A stretch of DNA of 64,000 bases from positions 1,907,001-1,971,000 of the forward strand of contig JAZARR010000153.1 in assembly GCA_037389465.1 (NCBI GenBank). Reading direction: 5' to 3'. A program made the position numbers and the translations under genes. Positions 25,595 through 37,371 of this stretch are shown piece after piece (position 1 is the stretch's first letter; every line of letters starts with the position of its first letter). Source of the stretch: Baylisascaris procyonis (taxonomy: Eukaryota > Nematoda > Chromadorea > Rhabditida > Ascarididae). The notes under the pieces were generated by a model, which saw nothing but the letters and a program-made list of their open reading frames with translations, searched no databases and was not told the origin of the DNA.

Positions 25595-28500
25595 CATGAA
25601 CGTTGCCATAACGCGGCTTATATAGTCAGGCTTATCAAAACCCGTGAAAAAGGAATAGGAAAGCAGAGCCATTCGTCACTAATATATTGCAGAAATTTGA
25701 ACGTTTCCGTAAAGGGCTGGATGGCTTCAAGGTCGATTCGTCACCTCTCACGTCTAAGCCTGTTGTTCCAGATCGTCCAAAATATTCGACCGGTATTATA
25801 TATGATAAGGTAAACCGTGATATTTCAATTGTTTCATCGAAAAATGTCTCCTAAACGACTCACAGTGCGCTTCGTTGGAGTTGTTAAAACATGTGGTGCA
25901 TTCAGAGAGCTTTCCTTCTTTGCATTTCATCATCAGGGATCTTTACTCGCTATCGCCATCCAAATCCTGTTAAAATAACACATAAGGGCAACTGAATCGG
26001 GAATGCTACTAGTTTCGAGTGCTAACCATCAGTGACAAATTGCGGAAGTTGTTGGTGAATAATGGAATTGTGCTTATTGCACTCCTTGACGACTCGCATT
26101 TTGGAATAACACCTCAGGACTTGATCGGTCATGTTCTCCGCCATTTCAACCATCAGTTAGCTATCTCCTCCCACATTCAGGAAGTACAGTTTGTATTGCA
26201 GGTCTGAAATACCCGCCTAATTCATACCAGTCTTGCCGCATCCTTGAAAATAATTTCTAAACCTCTTTGTCTTTGTGTATTTGACGACGATGTCTTTGCG
26301 AGTGCAATTTTTAACTCTTCGTTAAAAATTTTTTTGTTTGCAATTATTTCATGAATGCGCAACCTAAATCACATGCTAACCATCTCTCCACAGTTGCCAG
26401 CGGTGTGCAGCGTACCGGGGAGGGTTAATTTTTTTAGCCGAAGCCGTTTTTTGGCGTCTGGAAGTGTTAAGAAGCGCTCTGAAAGCGAATATTGGGCACT
26501 CTGCAAAGAAAAGGACCGAACCTATTGAAAACACTATCAAATTCGTCGCTGGTTGGATGCCTCCGCACTCTTTGAATCAACTTTTTACATAACCTTCTAG
26601 ATTCTCACGTTTTCGAAATCCACTCACCGCTCAGCAGATGGCATTGCCTATAGCAATAGATGCGCCGATTTGCAGTTAAGTTGTCGAAATTTAGGGCGCC
26701 ACACTGCTTCATATGCTCAGCAACACTATTTCCCCGGAAGTTCTGCAGCTGGGACTACAGAGTTATTTGAAACGCTATCAATATTCGAACACTGTTGATG
26801 CGGATTTGTGGAGAGAGATAACCGATGTTAGTTATTTCATTGTCCGTCTCAAATTTCTTTAGCTGTGCTTCATTGAAAAGACGTTGCCTATCTTATCGGA
26901 GAAATTGAAGGACAACAAAATAGCAAGGGTCCCTTATGAAGGGAAATTGGTGATGTCACATATTATTGCCCTAGTTGAAATCGTTACCATTGTTTGTGGA
27001 CCTGCCGCGATGGCATATGTGGTCATTACTGCGCGGGTTTTATCTTCGAGTCTTCATTTTTCTGAGAAGGGAATTCGGGGAAATGCGAGGACTCCGGTGA
27101 TTAGCAGTTTCTGTGGACGCAAGGACTTTATCAACATCTCTAATCTGAGATTATCTGAACCGAAGTGAATAATGTAGTTATTTTCAGTTCCACGGGTGGT
27201 TCCAGCACCAAACTAAGTCTATGCTGGCGTTAACATTTTTTGTCTATGATGCTCAGTAGCATCAGAATTTTCACTTGCGCAAGTTCAATTGAACTAAAAG
27301 GATGACGAAAGCATCTGACAATTGTCATGTGACATCAAGTTGTAGGCGATTTCTGAAATAAGTTAAAACTTTCCTTGGTTTTGCTAACTTCGCCTTCATG
27401 AGAATGAGTGAGACTGTTTTAAGGCGGCCGCTAGGAAGGGACTTACTGATTGGAATGGTCGGCCACTCAATGTGAAGGAATTGATGGATACATGGATTTA
27501 TCAGGTGGATTTTGCTTCTTATCATGCAAAGAGTACAATATTTCATCCAGAGCAAAATTAAGTATTTAAAGATTTTTTCGAAGATCATTTGAATACTTTA
27601 GTCTTCTAATCTGTCGTTAAAATTGTTCCTGTGATTTATAAAAGGATCTTTGGCGAGATAAGAAAGATCTTCGGTAAGTGTTTCCAGTAAGCCGAAAGAA
27701 TGAGCCATTCGTCCTTTCGAACGGTCAGCTAGTCAGGAGTGATTGCATTCTTAGACTCCCATTTATTTTTCGAAAAATTTTGTTCAAGTTGACTCTCCAT
27801 CGTTTATCGCGAAATCTGCTCTTCGAATTCATTGTTCGACTGCGAAATCGTATTTATGAGGTAATTTATATCGGTGAAACGATTATATACCACAGATATA
27901 AGTTGGCGGGCAAATACTTCGACCAAGCTAAGTACCAAAATTTATGCTGCATACAGCGACCTACGCTTATCCTTTCCAAATTCGATCTTTCGCATCAATA
28001 AATGAGGGTTTTTTTACCAAATAAAAACTCCAAATCTGTTTAATAATGCACAATGTAAATCGCTTCATGCAGTTAAATTTAGTCCACTGCTACATTTCAG
28101 ACATAGGAAAGTAAAATCGGTAGCTATGGCTATCCTGCAAGGCTCCACGACATTTTAATATTTCATCTTTGGGAAAATGCAACGATTCCAACGGAGAACG
28201 TGGGTTAAATCTCGGAATTCTTTTTTTCAGAGGGCGCATATGGTTCTGTGTACGTTAAATGCCCAGCGTTGTCGTTTTTGTTAAACCAAACAACTATATT
28301 GTGCTCAATGCAGTGAATAACTGTTATGTAAATTCAGGCCACATATCCGGTGTTAAAAGTCGTTTACGATGGCGTATTCGTTACATACTCGCAAGAGCCG
28401 TTCATTATGAACGCCACCTCTGTGCTCGGTCCGGCTCCATACAATTACCAATGGATAATACCAGTATTTTCACAAACTGCAAGCGGTGTGCGCTTTTCTT

Positions 28501-31500
28501 CATCCGTTTTTTTTTTCACTGTTGGTTGGTCCACAATTCTGAATGCGTATCCAGTTTTGTTTTCCGTTCCCGCACCATCATTTTGTGCGGAAATACTGGA
28601 GGATCAGAATAAAGGCTTTGAATATTCTCATTCCCTTATTAAGATGAGAGGGCGACAACTTTGAAAATTCATATGCATATAGTTGTCGTTGTTGTGCGGC
28701 TCAAAAATCTTTGCTTGAAGAAGTTGAACGTGCGATTCTCTTCCGTTCAAAAAGAAAAATTAGTACAGCTAATGAGTTTTCGACAAGTTATTCTTTTCAG
28801 GATCTATAGCAGACTGGTATGTTTCAAAGAATTTAGCTCATTTTAAACGTCTTTTGGTGCTATTGAACTAATCGCTCACTTCTCCGAAGCTAATCTGCAT
28901 ATATATCTGTATCTATCTACATATCTGATATTTCTAATTGCATGCATTAAAATAAGAATAGGAAATTTTATGGATTCAAAGTACATGACAAGTCAACTCG
29001 CGGCATATTATTTTAAATTGATGTACTGACTTAAGCTCAGATGTGTATTAGACGGCAAAAAATTTCTATGCACATCACGCGTGTCGAATTTTTTTATAAA
29101 AACCGATGAGGCCTCAAAAACAAAAAGCGAATCCTTTTTAGAACTCCTTCATGGACGGTGAGATCAGATAACGTATGAAGGAATTATTTCGCAAAATTTA
29201 TTTTTTTCTGGGGCTTTACGACACCGCTTGCTTAGGTGAAGCGAATGCAAAAGCGCATCATACCATTTTTTGCGATGCGTTCGAGAAAGAGAAAGTTGCA
29301 GAGCACTTGCTAAAATTGCACAGGGTTCAAGGCCTCATGTTGTTTTTGTGAAGCAGAAAGAAGAGCACTATATTTGAAATGGGCTTATCGGGTTTCATTT
29401 AATGCCAAGGGTAGAGTACTACTCGTTACTTTGAATTGGTAAATACTCGCACGAACGAGGATTTCAATGACATGTTGGGTAAAGCTGATAAGACGATATA
29501 TAATCGTAAAAGATCGTCTGTTACACAAATCTTTTAGGGAACGATTTCCATTACTTCGTCGGCTCCGACGGCGGTAACTCATTCTGGAAACGCCCATTAA
29601 ACGGGTGGCAAGTGGAAAATGCGGGCTTCGCAGTAAGTGCTTCATTTATTCGACGTTCTTTCAGCCAAATAGAAGTTGCGTTTTGCGAGTTGTTCTCATT
29701 CACATCCTTTCTGGAGCTCTCCTGCGCGGAAATTATCAAGCGCATGAATCATTGTTTGCCCAGATGTTTCATGTGGCGATTATCACCGTTACAGGGAAAT
29801 GTTTTCTCTTTGTAAATGAGTGTACGGTTGTCAAACCACTCCATCCCACGAAAGGCCCCCATGAACCTCATGTCTTCTGCTATCACGTCAAGATAGCCTG
29901 TTGTGGAAATCAACTAGCCGCTAAAAGTGCAAAGCGCTGAATTTGAAAATAAACAAGCTAAAGAATGTGAATGCTGATCGCCGAAAACGTCCGTTGGCAC
30001 GTCGCAAGAATCGACGAGCTCGCTTCCCTCCAATTTCAGCAATTCCTCCTAGGCCAGCTGATGCGTGAAATTTTCGGACGGGAATCGAGCAAAACAAAAT
30101 GCATTCAGATTATGCCAAATTCATTGTGGTGGCCAAGAAGGTTATGTGAAATCCGATCTGCAAGAATATAAATTTGCTCGTGCACAGTTCTTTGACTGCT
30201 TTGCTTCTAAACCTTTCCAGAAACAGCATTTCATCCAGTCCCTGTACTGTGCTCGTAGTAACAGGGGGTATCATGTGTTGTGCAAATGACTGCGATGACC
30301 GTCACTCAATTGTAGGATAAACAAAATTCTTAAGGCTACTAAGGTTCCTTTCCAGTGAGCTCTAACATTGTCAAAAGCTTTACTGAGGGAAATAAACACT
30401 TTTTTCAAATTATACCCAATATATAGAGCGTTTCTTCAACATCCTACCTACTCAATTTGCTTCTGTGCCGAAACCGTTGCCTGCGAAGCATTTTCTTGCG
30501 CTAACCTGATTGGATAAGTGAATTTATTTTTGAGGGTTTCTTCCGTGTTTGGTATGATGAGTCGACTTGGAATCCAATTTTAAATCAATTGAATACAAAT
30601 CCGCTGGTTTTTGACGAACTCACAAGGGCACAGTTTGTCGCTGACGCCGTCGCACTAAGAGAGTATGCTTTCTCGAATTTCCACAATTCATTCAAAACCC
30701 CCAAAAAAGTCCTTAACAGATTATTAGAGGTGTTGAAAATGTTACTGCCTCATTTATTTGACTGAACGAGGTGGAGAATTTTATGACTCAAAAGCAACCA
30801 CTCAATGAGATACTCGAAAATCAACTAATAGCAAATCGCATAAGAACATTTATATTTGTTTTCATGTGATCTTACTTCGATACTTATTTTCTTTATTGTC
30901 ATCATTTGCTGTAGTATGAAGAATTTTTAGAATTACTTACTTCGATACAAGTGTTTAGTATTATATTTCTTGCTTCATTTAATTTCGCCTAGTTCATTCA
31001 ATTATTTTTTACGAATTTCCATACAGATGCGGTGCGGCGAACCCTGATAGAATTTTAGACTATACAAATGCTCTCATTGTCACTCTCATATTTGTATGTT
31101 ACTGTGGATTTGAAATTTCCGTATTTTCTTCCGAATGCCCATCGATTGCATATTTATGGCATTGAGGAGGTGTCACATAGATTTATATTTATAGGAGGGG
31201 ATCGTTGGATTGGAAAAGAGTGCTTGATATAGCTTTCCTTTTACGAAATGAGAAGGAATTGGCTCCATGGTATGCGTTCATTGGAACACTTGATCTCCTC
31301 ATCGACACTTTTGAGAATACTGCAGATTGGGGACTCCTTCAGGTTTGTTATGTCCTCAGCTATGAAAATAACAAATTTCATACTTCCATATGCAACAGTA
31401 TTTTCCCTAATCCGTTTCATGGGCAATGAATGTTCATGAGTAATGTTCGAGCGAAATCAATAAGTGCGCTTAAACACGGAGATTTTTCTCTCCATATGAG

Positions 31501-34500
31501 GTGGAAATGAAAAACCTTGTGCAACCTCCTTTACCAAATTGAGATTGCAGTTCACGTCCTTGGGTCTTCTCCTGCTTTAGTTAGGTTTTGAGGCCTCTAT
31601 GGTGCGATGAGTTAGTCTTTTAAAGTAACGGTAGAAAGAATTTTTTAAACCCAATGCGCTTGGTTTATTAACAAAATGTCGTTAACGCGCCCATCTCTCG
31701 TGCATGCTGGTCGAAAGTGAAAAGTCTTTCTGCGTTTTATAAACTACAAGTATTGTTAGTCCAGTTGTTTGTTGTTTTGGTGAAACATGTGACTAGTATA
31801 CTCGTATGCAGTTTTGATTGGCATTTTTACAAGCATGCACAAAAGAACGACGAGTATAAATCCTAATTTGATGTCCACTGCAGGCATTCGTTCAAAAAAT
31901 TGTGCAAGAGCGTTACTCTGCGATTGGATGGAATACAACTGGCGAATGGAGCCAAGAGTAAGATAACATCGGATGTTTCACTTAATATTTTTCCTTCCCA
32001 AAAGGCGATGCGCCTGATTAGCCTATCCATTTTCTTCCCTCTTCCCTCAACACCCCCCTCCCTTTCACTTGGAAAAGTGAGTTCCAGGAGTTGCCGTGCT
32101 TTCGAAGTGATTTTTTTGTAATTTGGGACGTCGACCAAACACATGAAAGAATTGAAGTTTCACATTCGGAGTGTAACACAATTATTTTTAGTTCTCCCGT
32201 ATTTATGCCAATTATGTTGCAAGGCGATTTGGAAATTCTTCTTCTTTGGAAGGAAAAACTGCTTTCACGCTTCTGTGTTGGCAATCCTGAATGCTTTCCG
32301 CTCTGGTCCAGGTCGAAATAACCGTCTACTAACGTTCTCTGCGACGAAAATTATCCTTGTTTGTTGCTTTCACCGATATTAGAATTATTCACTGCGCTGT
32401 TTCTGCAGAAACAATATGTGTCCGTCCAACTAGGCGACTATACTTGATAAAGACGATGCAGATTGTTTGAATAAGAAGTTATGGTGGAACATATTTTCAA
32501 GGGATCCATAGTGGTTAGGGAGACGTGTCATCACCGATCTCGGTCTGTTTTTTAATGACAAGATTGCCACCTTCAAAATGTTTGACATGTTCAGGTGGAG
32601 TACCGCTTCCATTGCCAGTAATACTGACCGATTCATGGGCTCATAGAAGAATATGCAATTATTGAAATGCATGGATTTATTTCAGTATGTTATCTTCCTA
32701 CATAACCGAATGGGCATGTGCTGTCGATCTGAAAGGCTGTCGCGAGTTTGCCGCTTCATCTATGAGCACATTTGCAATTAAATGCCAGAGATCTATGTCG
32801 GGCACAGGCTTATGCAACGCGTTCGTTTAACTCTTCTTTTTTAAGGCACTCAGTAAAGCAATCGTACATTTTGAAATGATGAATTCACATTGCTAATCGA
32901 AGAATATCGATTTTCAAGTTCGGCTAATTCGCTTCCTTTCATCCTTCCTTAATAAATGTGTGGTGATCTCATTATGGCGACTCCTTTTGTGACTTTGTGA
33001 CTTCTATGCCTAAACTATGTTAAAATATGTTTCTCCGTGATGGATTGCGGGCTAGATTCCGCCTTCTCGTTCACTTTGGTGGATCATCGTCTAAGATTAT
33101 AACCATCAGCTTACAGTGATTTCGACAAACAACCTTTGGGATCTTGCTATACGTTTCGGCAGAATTTTCAGTTCATTCTTTATAATCGCCAGTTTTCATC
33201 ATGGAAAGTTTCTTTCCTAGATCCGCTGCAGATTGTTGTGTTGTTTACTTTAGTTAAAAAATGAGTAACTTTTCATGGCCGTCTATGTTTTACCATTGGC
33301 TGAAAAGAGCGCTGTCGTATGATGAACCGGTCAAGAGTGATTGCTTTGCAGATTGAATAATCGTGGATTCTCTTATTTCATCTTTAAAAGATTTCATTCA
33401 AATAGGAACAGCTAAGTGGTTGTTTATACGAAAATTAATAGTTCATTGTTTATGATGGTGTTGTCTTACATAACATCTGAAATATTCGTTTCATCAAATT
33501 TTATGTTTATATTGGCAAGATTTTGGAATGAAACGGTTGGCTGTCTATGATGATGGAAATGGTGAATTATTTAAAAGAGAAAGAAACTTTGCAAAGAGGA
33601 GTATTTCTAGAATTCTTGAACGAAATAAAAAAATTCTAGAAATTCTTGCCATTGCTGATGAATCCAATTGAAAATCACAAGAATATGGTTGATATTATGC
33701 CTTTCACCTTTCTCTCCGCAGACAATCGTTTTTGATATGCGCAAAGTGATATCGCATTTGAAGCACATAGTCAATGCTCAAAGATGAAAAATAATTTTCA
33801 GTTTACCTCCGGATGTGAGACGATCACAATATTGTTGGGGAACATATGCAAATGCCGATCCAAACAATGTGGTTGGAAAAATGTATGAATGGTTCGTCGA
33901 GAATTCGAAATATTTCGAGCGTGATACAGCTAAACTACTCGAAGGAATGGCATGCACAAGAGACACGACCAAGTTTAATGCGTTAGTTTTGCTAGAGATG
34001 AAATTTTCTACTTTAAGCTTTTGTCTTTTTTCCCAATCTTATGATTAACTCATTTGCACTTAGCTATTCATCGTAAAATTCTTAAAGATATTTTCTTCAG
34101 TTATAAATTTTCCTACAATTTCTTCTTGATTGGAAAACGAAGTTTATTTTGTTTACTCATTCTAGAAATTTTTGCGAAGTTTTATTTTCTTTACAATAAA
34201 CTCAACGCTCTGGAAATCTCTCATATATCGTTTGGTTGTAAAGATTAAACATCCAGAAAATATGTTAATTTCGGCCGAGTATATTTTCTCGTGCGCTTTA
34301 GGCTACAGAATTTTCCTCTTTATTGTAAATGCAAACATCTGAGTGAAGTAATGAAATGTTCAATTTCCACAATGAATTCGTACCAGTTATGATTGATGTA
34401 GTCAATTTGTCAAAATGCCGTGGTACTACATACCGCATTCTAGCTCCAGTGATTTTCAGCGCATCTGTTTAGAGTACAATATGAGAGCACAAGGTGGTTT

Positions 34501-35653
34501 GCTTTTGCCATGCATCCTATTGAACCAGGGAAGCGTTTCTTAAGCAAGATTGGCTGGCAACGGGAAGTGCTTTCAATAGCATGGTGAAAGCTACATTCGA
34601 ATGAAAGTTGCCTTAAGGACAGCATCGAAAACTATAATGGCGTCCCATTAACGAGTCTTATTAGTTTATTTAACTGCTTTTGATATGTTTCAAGTTATAT
34701 TCGTGATTTAATCTGTGCACTCTTTGATACGATTTCTAAAGACTCCTTTGCAAAAGAGTTTTTCTTAGAACTCTGCTATTTGTTCCAGACTTATTGCCGA
34801 TACGTTGACGGGAAAATTGTCATCCAAGATGCTCGGTTATCTTGGAAAGCATGATTCAACTGGCCAACTACTCTGGAATTACTTCGAGCGAAATCCGGCC
34901 GAAATTATCTACGGTGTTCCCAGCACACTTGACTATATGAATGCGGCTATGAAAAAGTGGAAGAAGCAATCTGATGTTGATCAGGTGGGGTTTGAATTAT
35001 AATTTTCTGGACCAGTATTATTTACTTGAGCAAACGGTCAGATAGCAAACAATATCGCTTATCCTGGCCACGTCAGTGAACTTCGCTTAGTTAATACGCT
35101 TTTATTTGAAAACCTGCTATGTTCAAATTCAGATCTATCGCTTTATTTACATTGAAAACATCATCCCTTTCACGGTGCTGAATGTTTTTCTATAATCTCT
35201 GCAATTTCAAATTTCTTCAAAGAAAGCTCTTTGGAAGGAAGAGACCAGTAATTTTATGGCCGAAATATCTGTTCATTGAATTTGAATCCTGATGATCCTA
35301 CGAGCGTCCAAATATGGTTCTTGATAGTACTCCTGCATCTATCACATCTTACTGAAGTGCGGCAGCATTCGGTAAAGATACCAGTGGAAGGCGGTGTCTG
35401 AATTCGTCTCAGGCAATGGACTCCTCCTTGAATAATTCACCGCTCTTATATCAGTCACTCTCCCAACTTCCGCCGATTGTTCTAGGCGATAGTGTTCTTG
35501 AATGGAGATGGCGCTGAACTGCTCTCCGATGATGATAAACAAGCCATGCGCACTGCAATCCAAATTGTCAACGATAGGGTTGAATGGATTGCTAAGAATG
35601 TGCCGTCTATCTCGGGCTGGCTGAAAGACCATGTTGGAGATTTTTACGAGTAA
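18173..35653 (+). CDS. Gene B: M1-family aminopeptidase paralogue with altered GAMEN motif (20 exons seen, 5' end missing)
   Basis: This is the second M1 aminopeptidase, downstream of and co-oriented with gene A. Twenty exons with agreeing phases give about 924 codons and end in TAA at 35651-35653. The zinc site is complete (HETVH with Glu 18 residues on, in FLNEAMAQYW), and the catalytic Tyr is kept in GIIYDKGATLL. The exopeptidase motif GAMEN reads GAEEH: the Glu that contacts the substrate amine is kept but Met and Asn are replaced. It is therefore either an aminopeptidase with altered specificity or a weakened enzyme. Exons of 81, 74 and 135 nt match gene A exactly, while other introns differ, so the duplication is old. 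The start codon was not found: the first visible exon is entered from an acceptor and has no in-frame ATG. Confidence 0.92.
20268..20353 (+). repeat. Two-copy tandem duplication, 43-bp unit, in gene B intron
   Basis: Two adjacent 43-bp copies start with ATGTTTCAAATCCCT and continue through CAATATATTTTAT to GCTAGAC. They differ at only a few positions. They lie in the intron between exons 2 and 3 of gene B (19651-20999). No function is suggested. Confidence 0.85.
23677..27504 (+). CDS. Gene B exons 6-11: M1 catalytic domain with GAEEH in place of GAMEN
   Basis: The exons are 23677-23743, 24114-24274, 24834-24953, 25693-25809, 26695-26826 and 27424-27504. Exon 7 encodes SQRGAEEHWGVMH, aligned to the GAMENxG block of gene A, and ends in CAHETVHQ. 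The intron that follows splits the zinc helix from WFGNLVT, and exon 8 supplies the third zinc ligand in FLNEAMAQ. Exon 9 ends in STGIIYDK and exon 10 continues GATLLHML. Exon 11 (81 nt, TDWNGRPLNVKELMDTW) has the same length and phase as exon 11 of gene A. The acceptors of exons 7 and 11 end in AAG rather than CAG. Confidence 0.9.
25549..25593. repeat. (AT)n microsatellite in gene B intron
   Basis: About 45 bases of uninterrupted AT dinucleotides lie between exons 8 and 9 of gene B. Length variation between individuals is likely. Confidence 0.97.
28338..35653 (+). CDS. Gene B exons 12-20: C-terminal (ERAP1_C-like) domain
   Basis: The exons are 28338-28485, 29538-29632, 30535-30662, 31195-31342, 31884-31957, 32686-32820, 33802-33981, 34789-34984 and 35486-35653. 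Visible blocks are YNYQWIIPVFSQ (exon 12), NGWQVENAGFA then GFFRVWYDESTW (exons 13-14), RGSLDWKRVLDIAFLLRNE (exon 15), ERYSAIGWNTTGEW (exon 16), LPPDVRRSQYCWGTY (exon 18) and DSTGQLLWNYFERNP (exon 19). Exons 16 and 17 (74 and 135 nt) match gene A exons 15 and 16 in length. One extra intron relative to gene A splits the block before GFFRVWYD; its acceptor reads TTTTTGAG, an unusual GAG site. The last exon ends ...WLKDHVGDFYE before TAA. Confidence 0.88.
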
Positions 35654-36125
35654 TGTGAAAGGTGCTATGGTCTTTATGGATGCTGTATTACTGATTCACG
35701 TTTATTGTTGTTATAAATCGTTCAATTGCGTTCGCTTGCTAAATAGACAAAAGAAACATTAACATGCATTAGAAGTATGCATAACTGCATATGTTGGGCA
35801 AAATTATCAGATAGTTAAACATGAGTTAGGACTTCAATTACAGAAATGCGTAACTTTGAATACAGGGGGATGTTCCAATCGCCAATTATTTAACCATGCG
35901 TAAAGCGGCCGATTCAATATTGTACTCTGCCAAGTTCCTGGATTCCGCTTGAAAAGTTATGCCATACAAAACTCTGCTAGATAAGATGTCCTCCTTCCAC
36001 GAAACATCTCGTTTATGTCACCTTAACGAAATGTTTCCCGTAATAATGATTCCTGATGTGCGTATAGTCTAGGATACACCAAACTTCAATCAGGCAATAT
36101 GCACTCCATTCAGCTCATCCATTGA
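35654..36125. other. Downstream flank of gene B
   Basis: About 470 bases follow the gene B stop codon without a recognisable gene. No canonical AATAAA was seen in the first 100 bases; ATAAAT near 35715 is a possible weak variant. Confidence 0.4.
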
Positions 36126-36772
36126 TTACTGTCTCCACATCCAGACAAGGAAAATCATCTGGTGAAGAGTTCTCGGGATGCTGTTAGGGTCTATAACAGG
36201 CAGAAGACGTAATGAAGCAACAGAGAAGAGAACAAATTTCTTATCGAAGAACAGTCCACTTCGAATTCCTTGCAACGCAATGGATGATTGCCCAATGATT
36301 GCCCAAGGGACAAAGTGATGAGTGAAACACAAGCGAAGATCAGCTGAAGTAACAGCTGCTTGTTCTTGTTTCGCACACTAGGCACTGGGTGAAGGTATGA
36401 AGAAAGAAAGGTATTTCCAGATTGCTTTGTGCGAGAAAGAAAGCTCCACGCCCATAAAAAAGCGATGGAAATTATAACTGGCGACGGAAATTCCATGTAT
36501 TCCATCGCAAGAAGGTGGGATGATAGGGCAAACAGCAGAGCACTAACCAACCATAGCACTAGTAAAGTGGGAGGTGACACTTTTAGTTCTAGTAATGCTC
36601 GCATGACAATCAACATTTGAAGTCTCGCTCCCCCATTCTTCATTAATAAAGTACCACGCTGCGCCCAGGAATGAGCTAACAGGAGGCAAACACAGCACTT
36701 TGCGACCGACGCAAGTGCAAGAATTCGCGCTGAATCGCGTGGGCAGCATGGCACCGTGGAGTTCGCAAACAT
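36126..36772 (-). pseudogene. Hydrophobic fragment, possible remnant of a nematode 7TM chemoreceptor
   Basis: The - strand has an open frame over 36191-36772 with hydrophobic stretches (LLVLWLVSALLFAL, then VIISIAFLWAWSFL) followed by the basic segment RNKNKQLLLQLIFA. A second, overlapping frame at 36126-36332 gives FVLFSVASLRLLPVIDPNSI. The order 'KQL near a membrane segment, then P-x-x-DP near the end' recalls Str/Srd/Srh-type nematode chemoreceptors. The two parts are in different frames without a clear intron between them, which suggests a decayed copy or an exon structure I cannot resolve. The family call is a weak inference; the fragment could be chance hydrophobic sequence. Confidence 0.25.
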
Positions 36773-37371
36773 GTTTCGGTGCTTTAACGCACGAAATTAG
36801 AAACCGGGACTTGAAGATCGCGATTCGGGACTTGAAGATCACATCGTGATCCGAAACAAATGCCGGCAGGCTTACCTGAGCTTAGCTGAGTTATGTCGTT
36901 TGAAAAAAAAAACGACTTCGTTTTGGAGAATATAGAGGGAAAACGGCGCTCTACATTCTTCTAAAACCTCTCGATAGTGGTTGGAAGCGACGTTTATCGT
37001 CAGCATTTGCTCACCTATGACTTACCATTAAATTGCACACACTGACGGATGTGTGCGATTTTCTGAAGGTTTTCCGCGTGATTTCTCTCCCGATTGCTTT
37101 GAAGGTTGGACTTTATTTTTGTGAAAAAATGCTCAAGAAGATGACCAACGAGCTTCTTCCATTCCGAAAATGCCGTTGACTTCAAAAAGAATTCAGGACA
37201 ATATTTTATTTTCCTTGCTGCGAGATAAGAGAGAGCTCAGACATCTGTAGAAGCGCTCATTGTTGACCGCCCTCCATAAATCACTTTAAGCTTGCGAATA
37301 TTTCTTACCACTGTTATTTGACATTTCTCTTGCGTGATTTGCTCACTGCGATGCCATATAATTCTTGCACG
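36773..37371. other. Spacer before the minisatellite
   Basis: No gene was recognised here. A short direct repeat of GGGACTTGAAGATC lies near 36807-36840. Confidence 0.5.

Noticed and set aside
29605..29940. 111-codon frame within a gene B intron
   Set aside because: It overlaps the confirmed end of exon 13 in a different frame and has no domain. It is a chance frame in the intron.
31027..31093. Exon-like piece in a gene B intron (good acceptor ATACAG, donor GTATGT, open frame CGAANPDRILDY)
   Set aside because: It enters in phase 2 but ends in phase 0, whereas the next exon (31195) needs a phase-2 donor. Direct joining of 30662 to 31195 gives the family-consistent LRERGSLDW.
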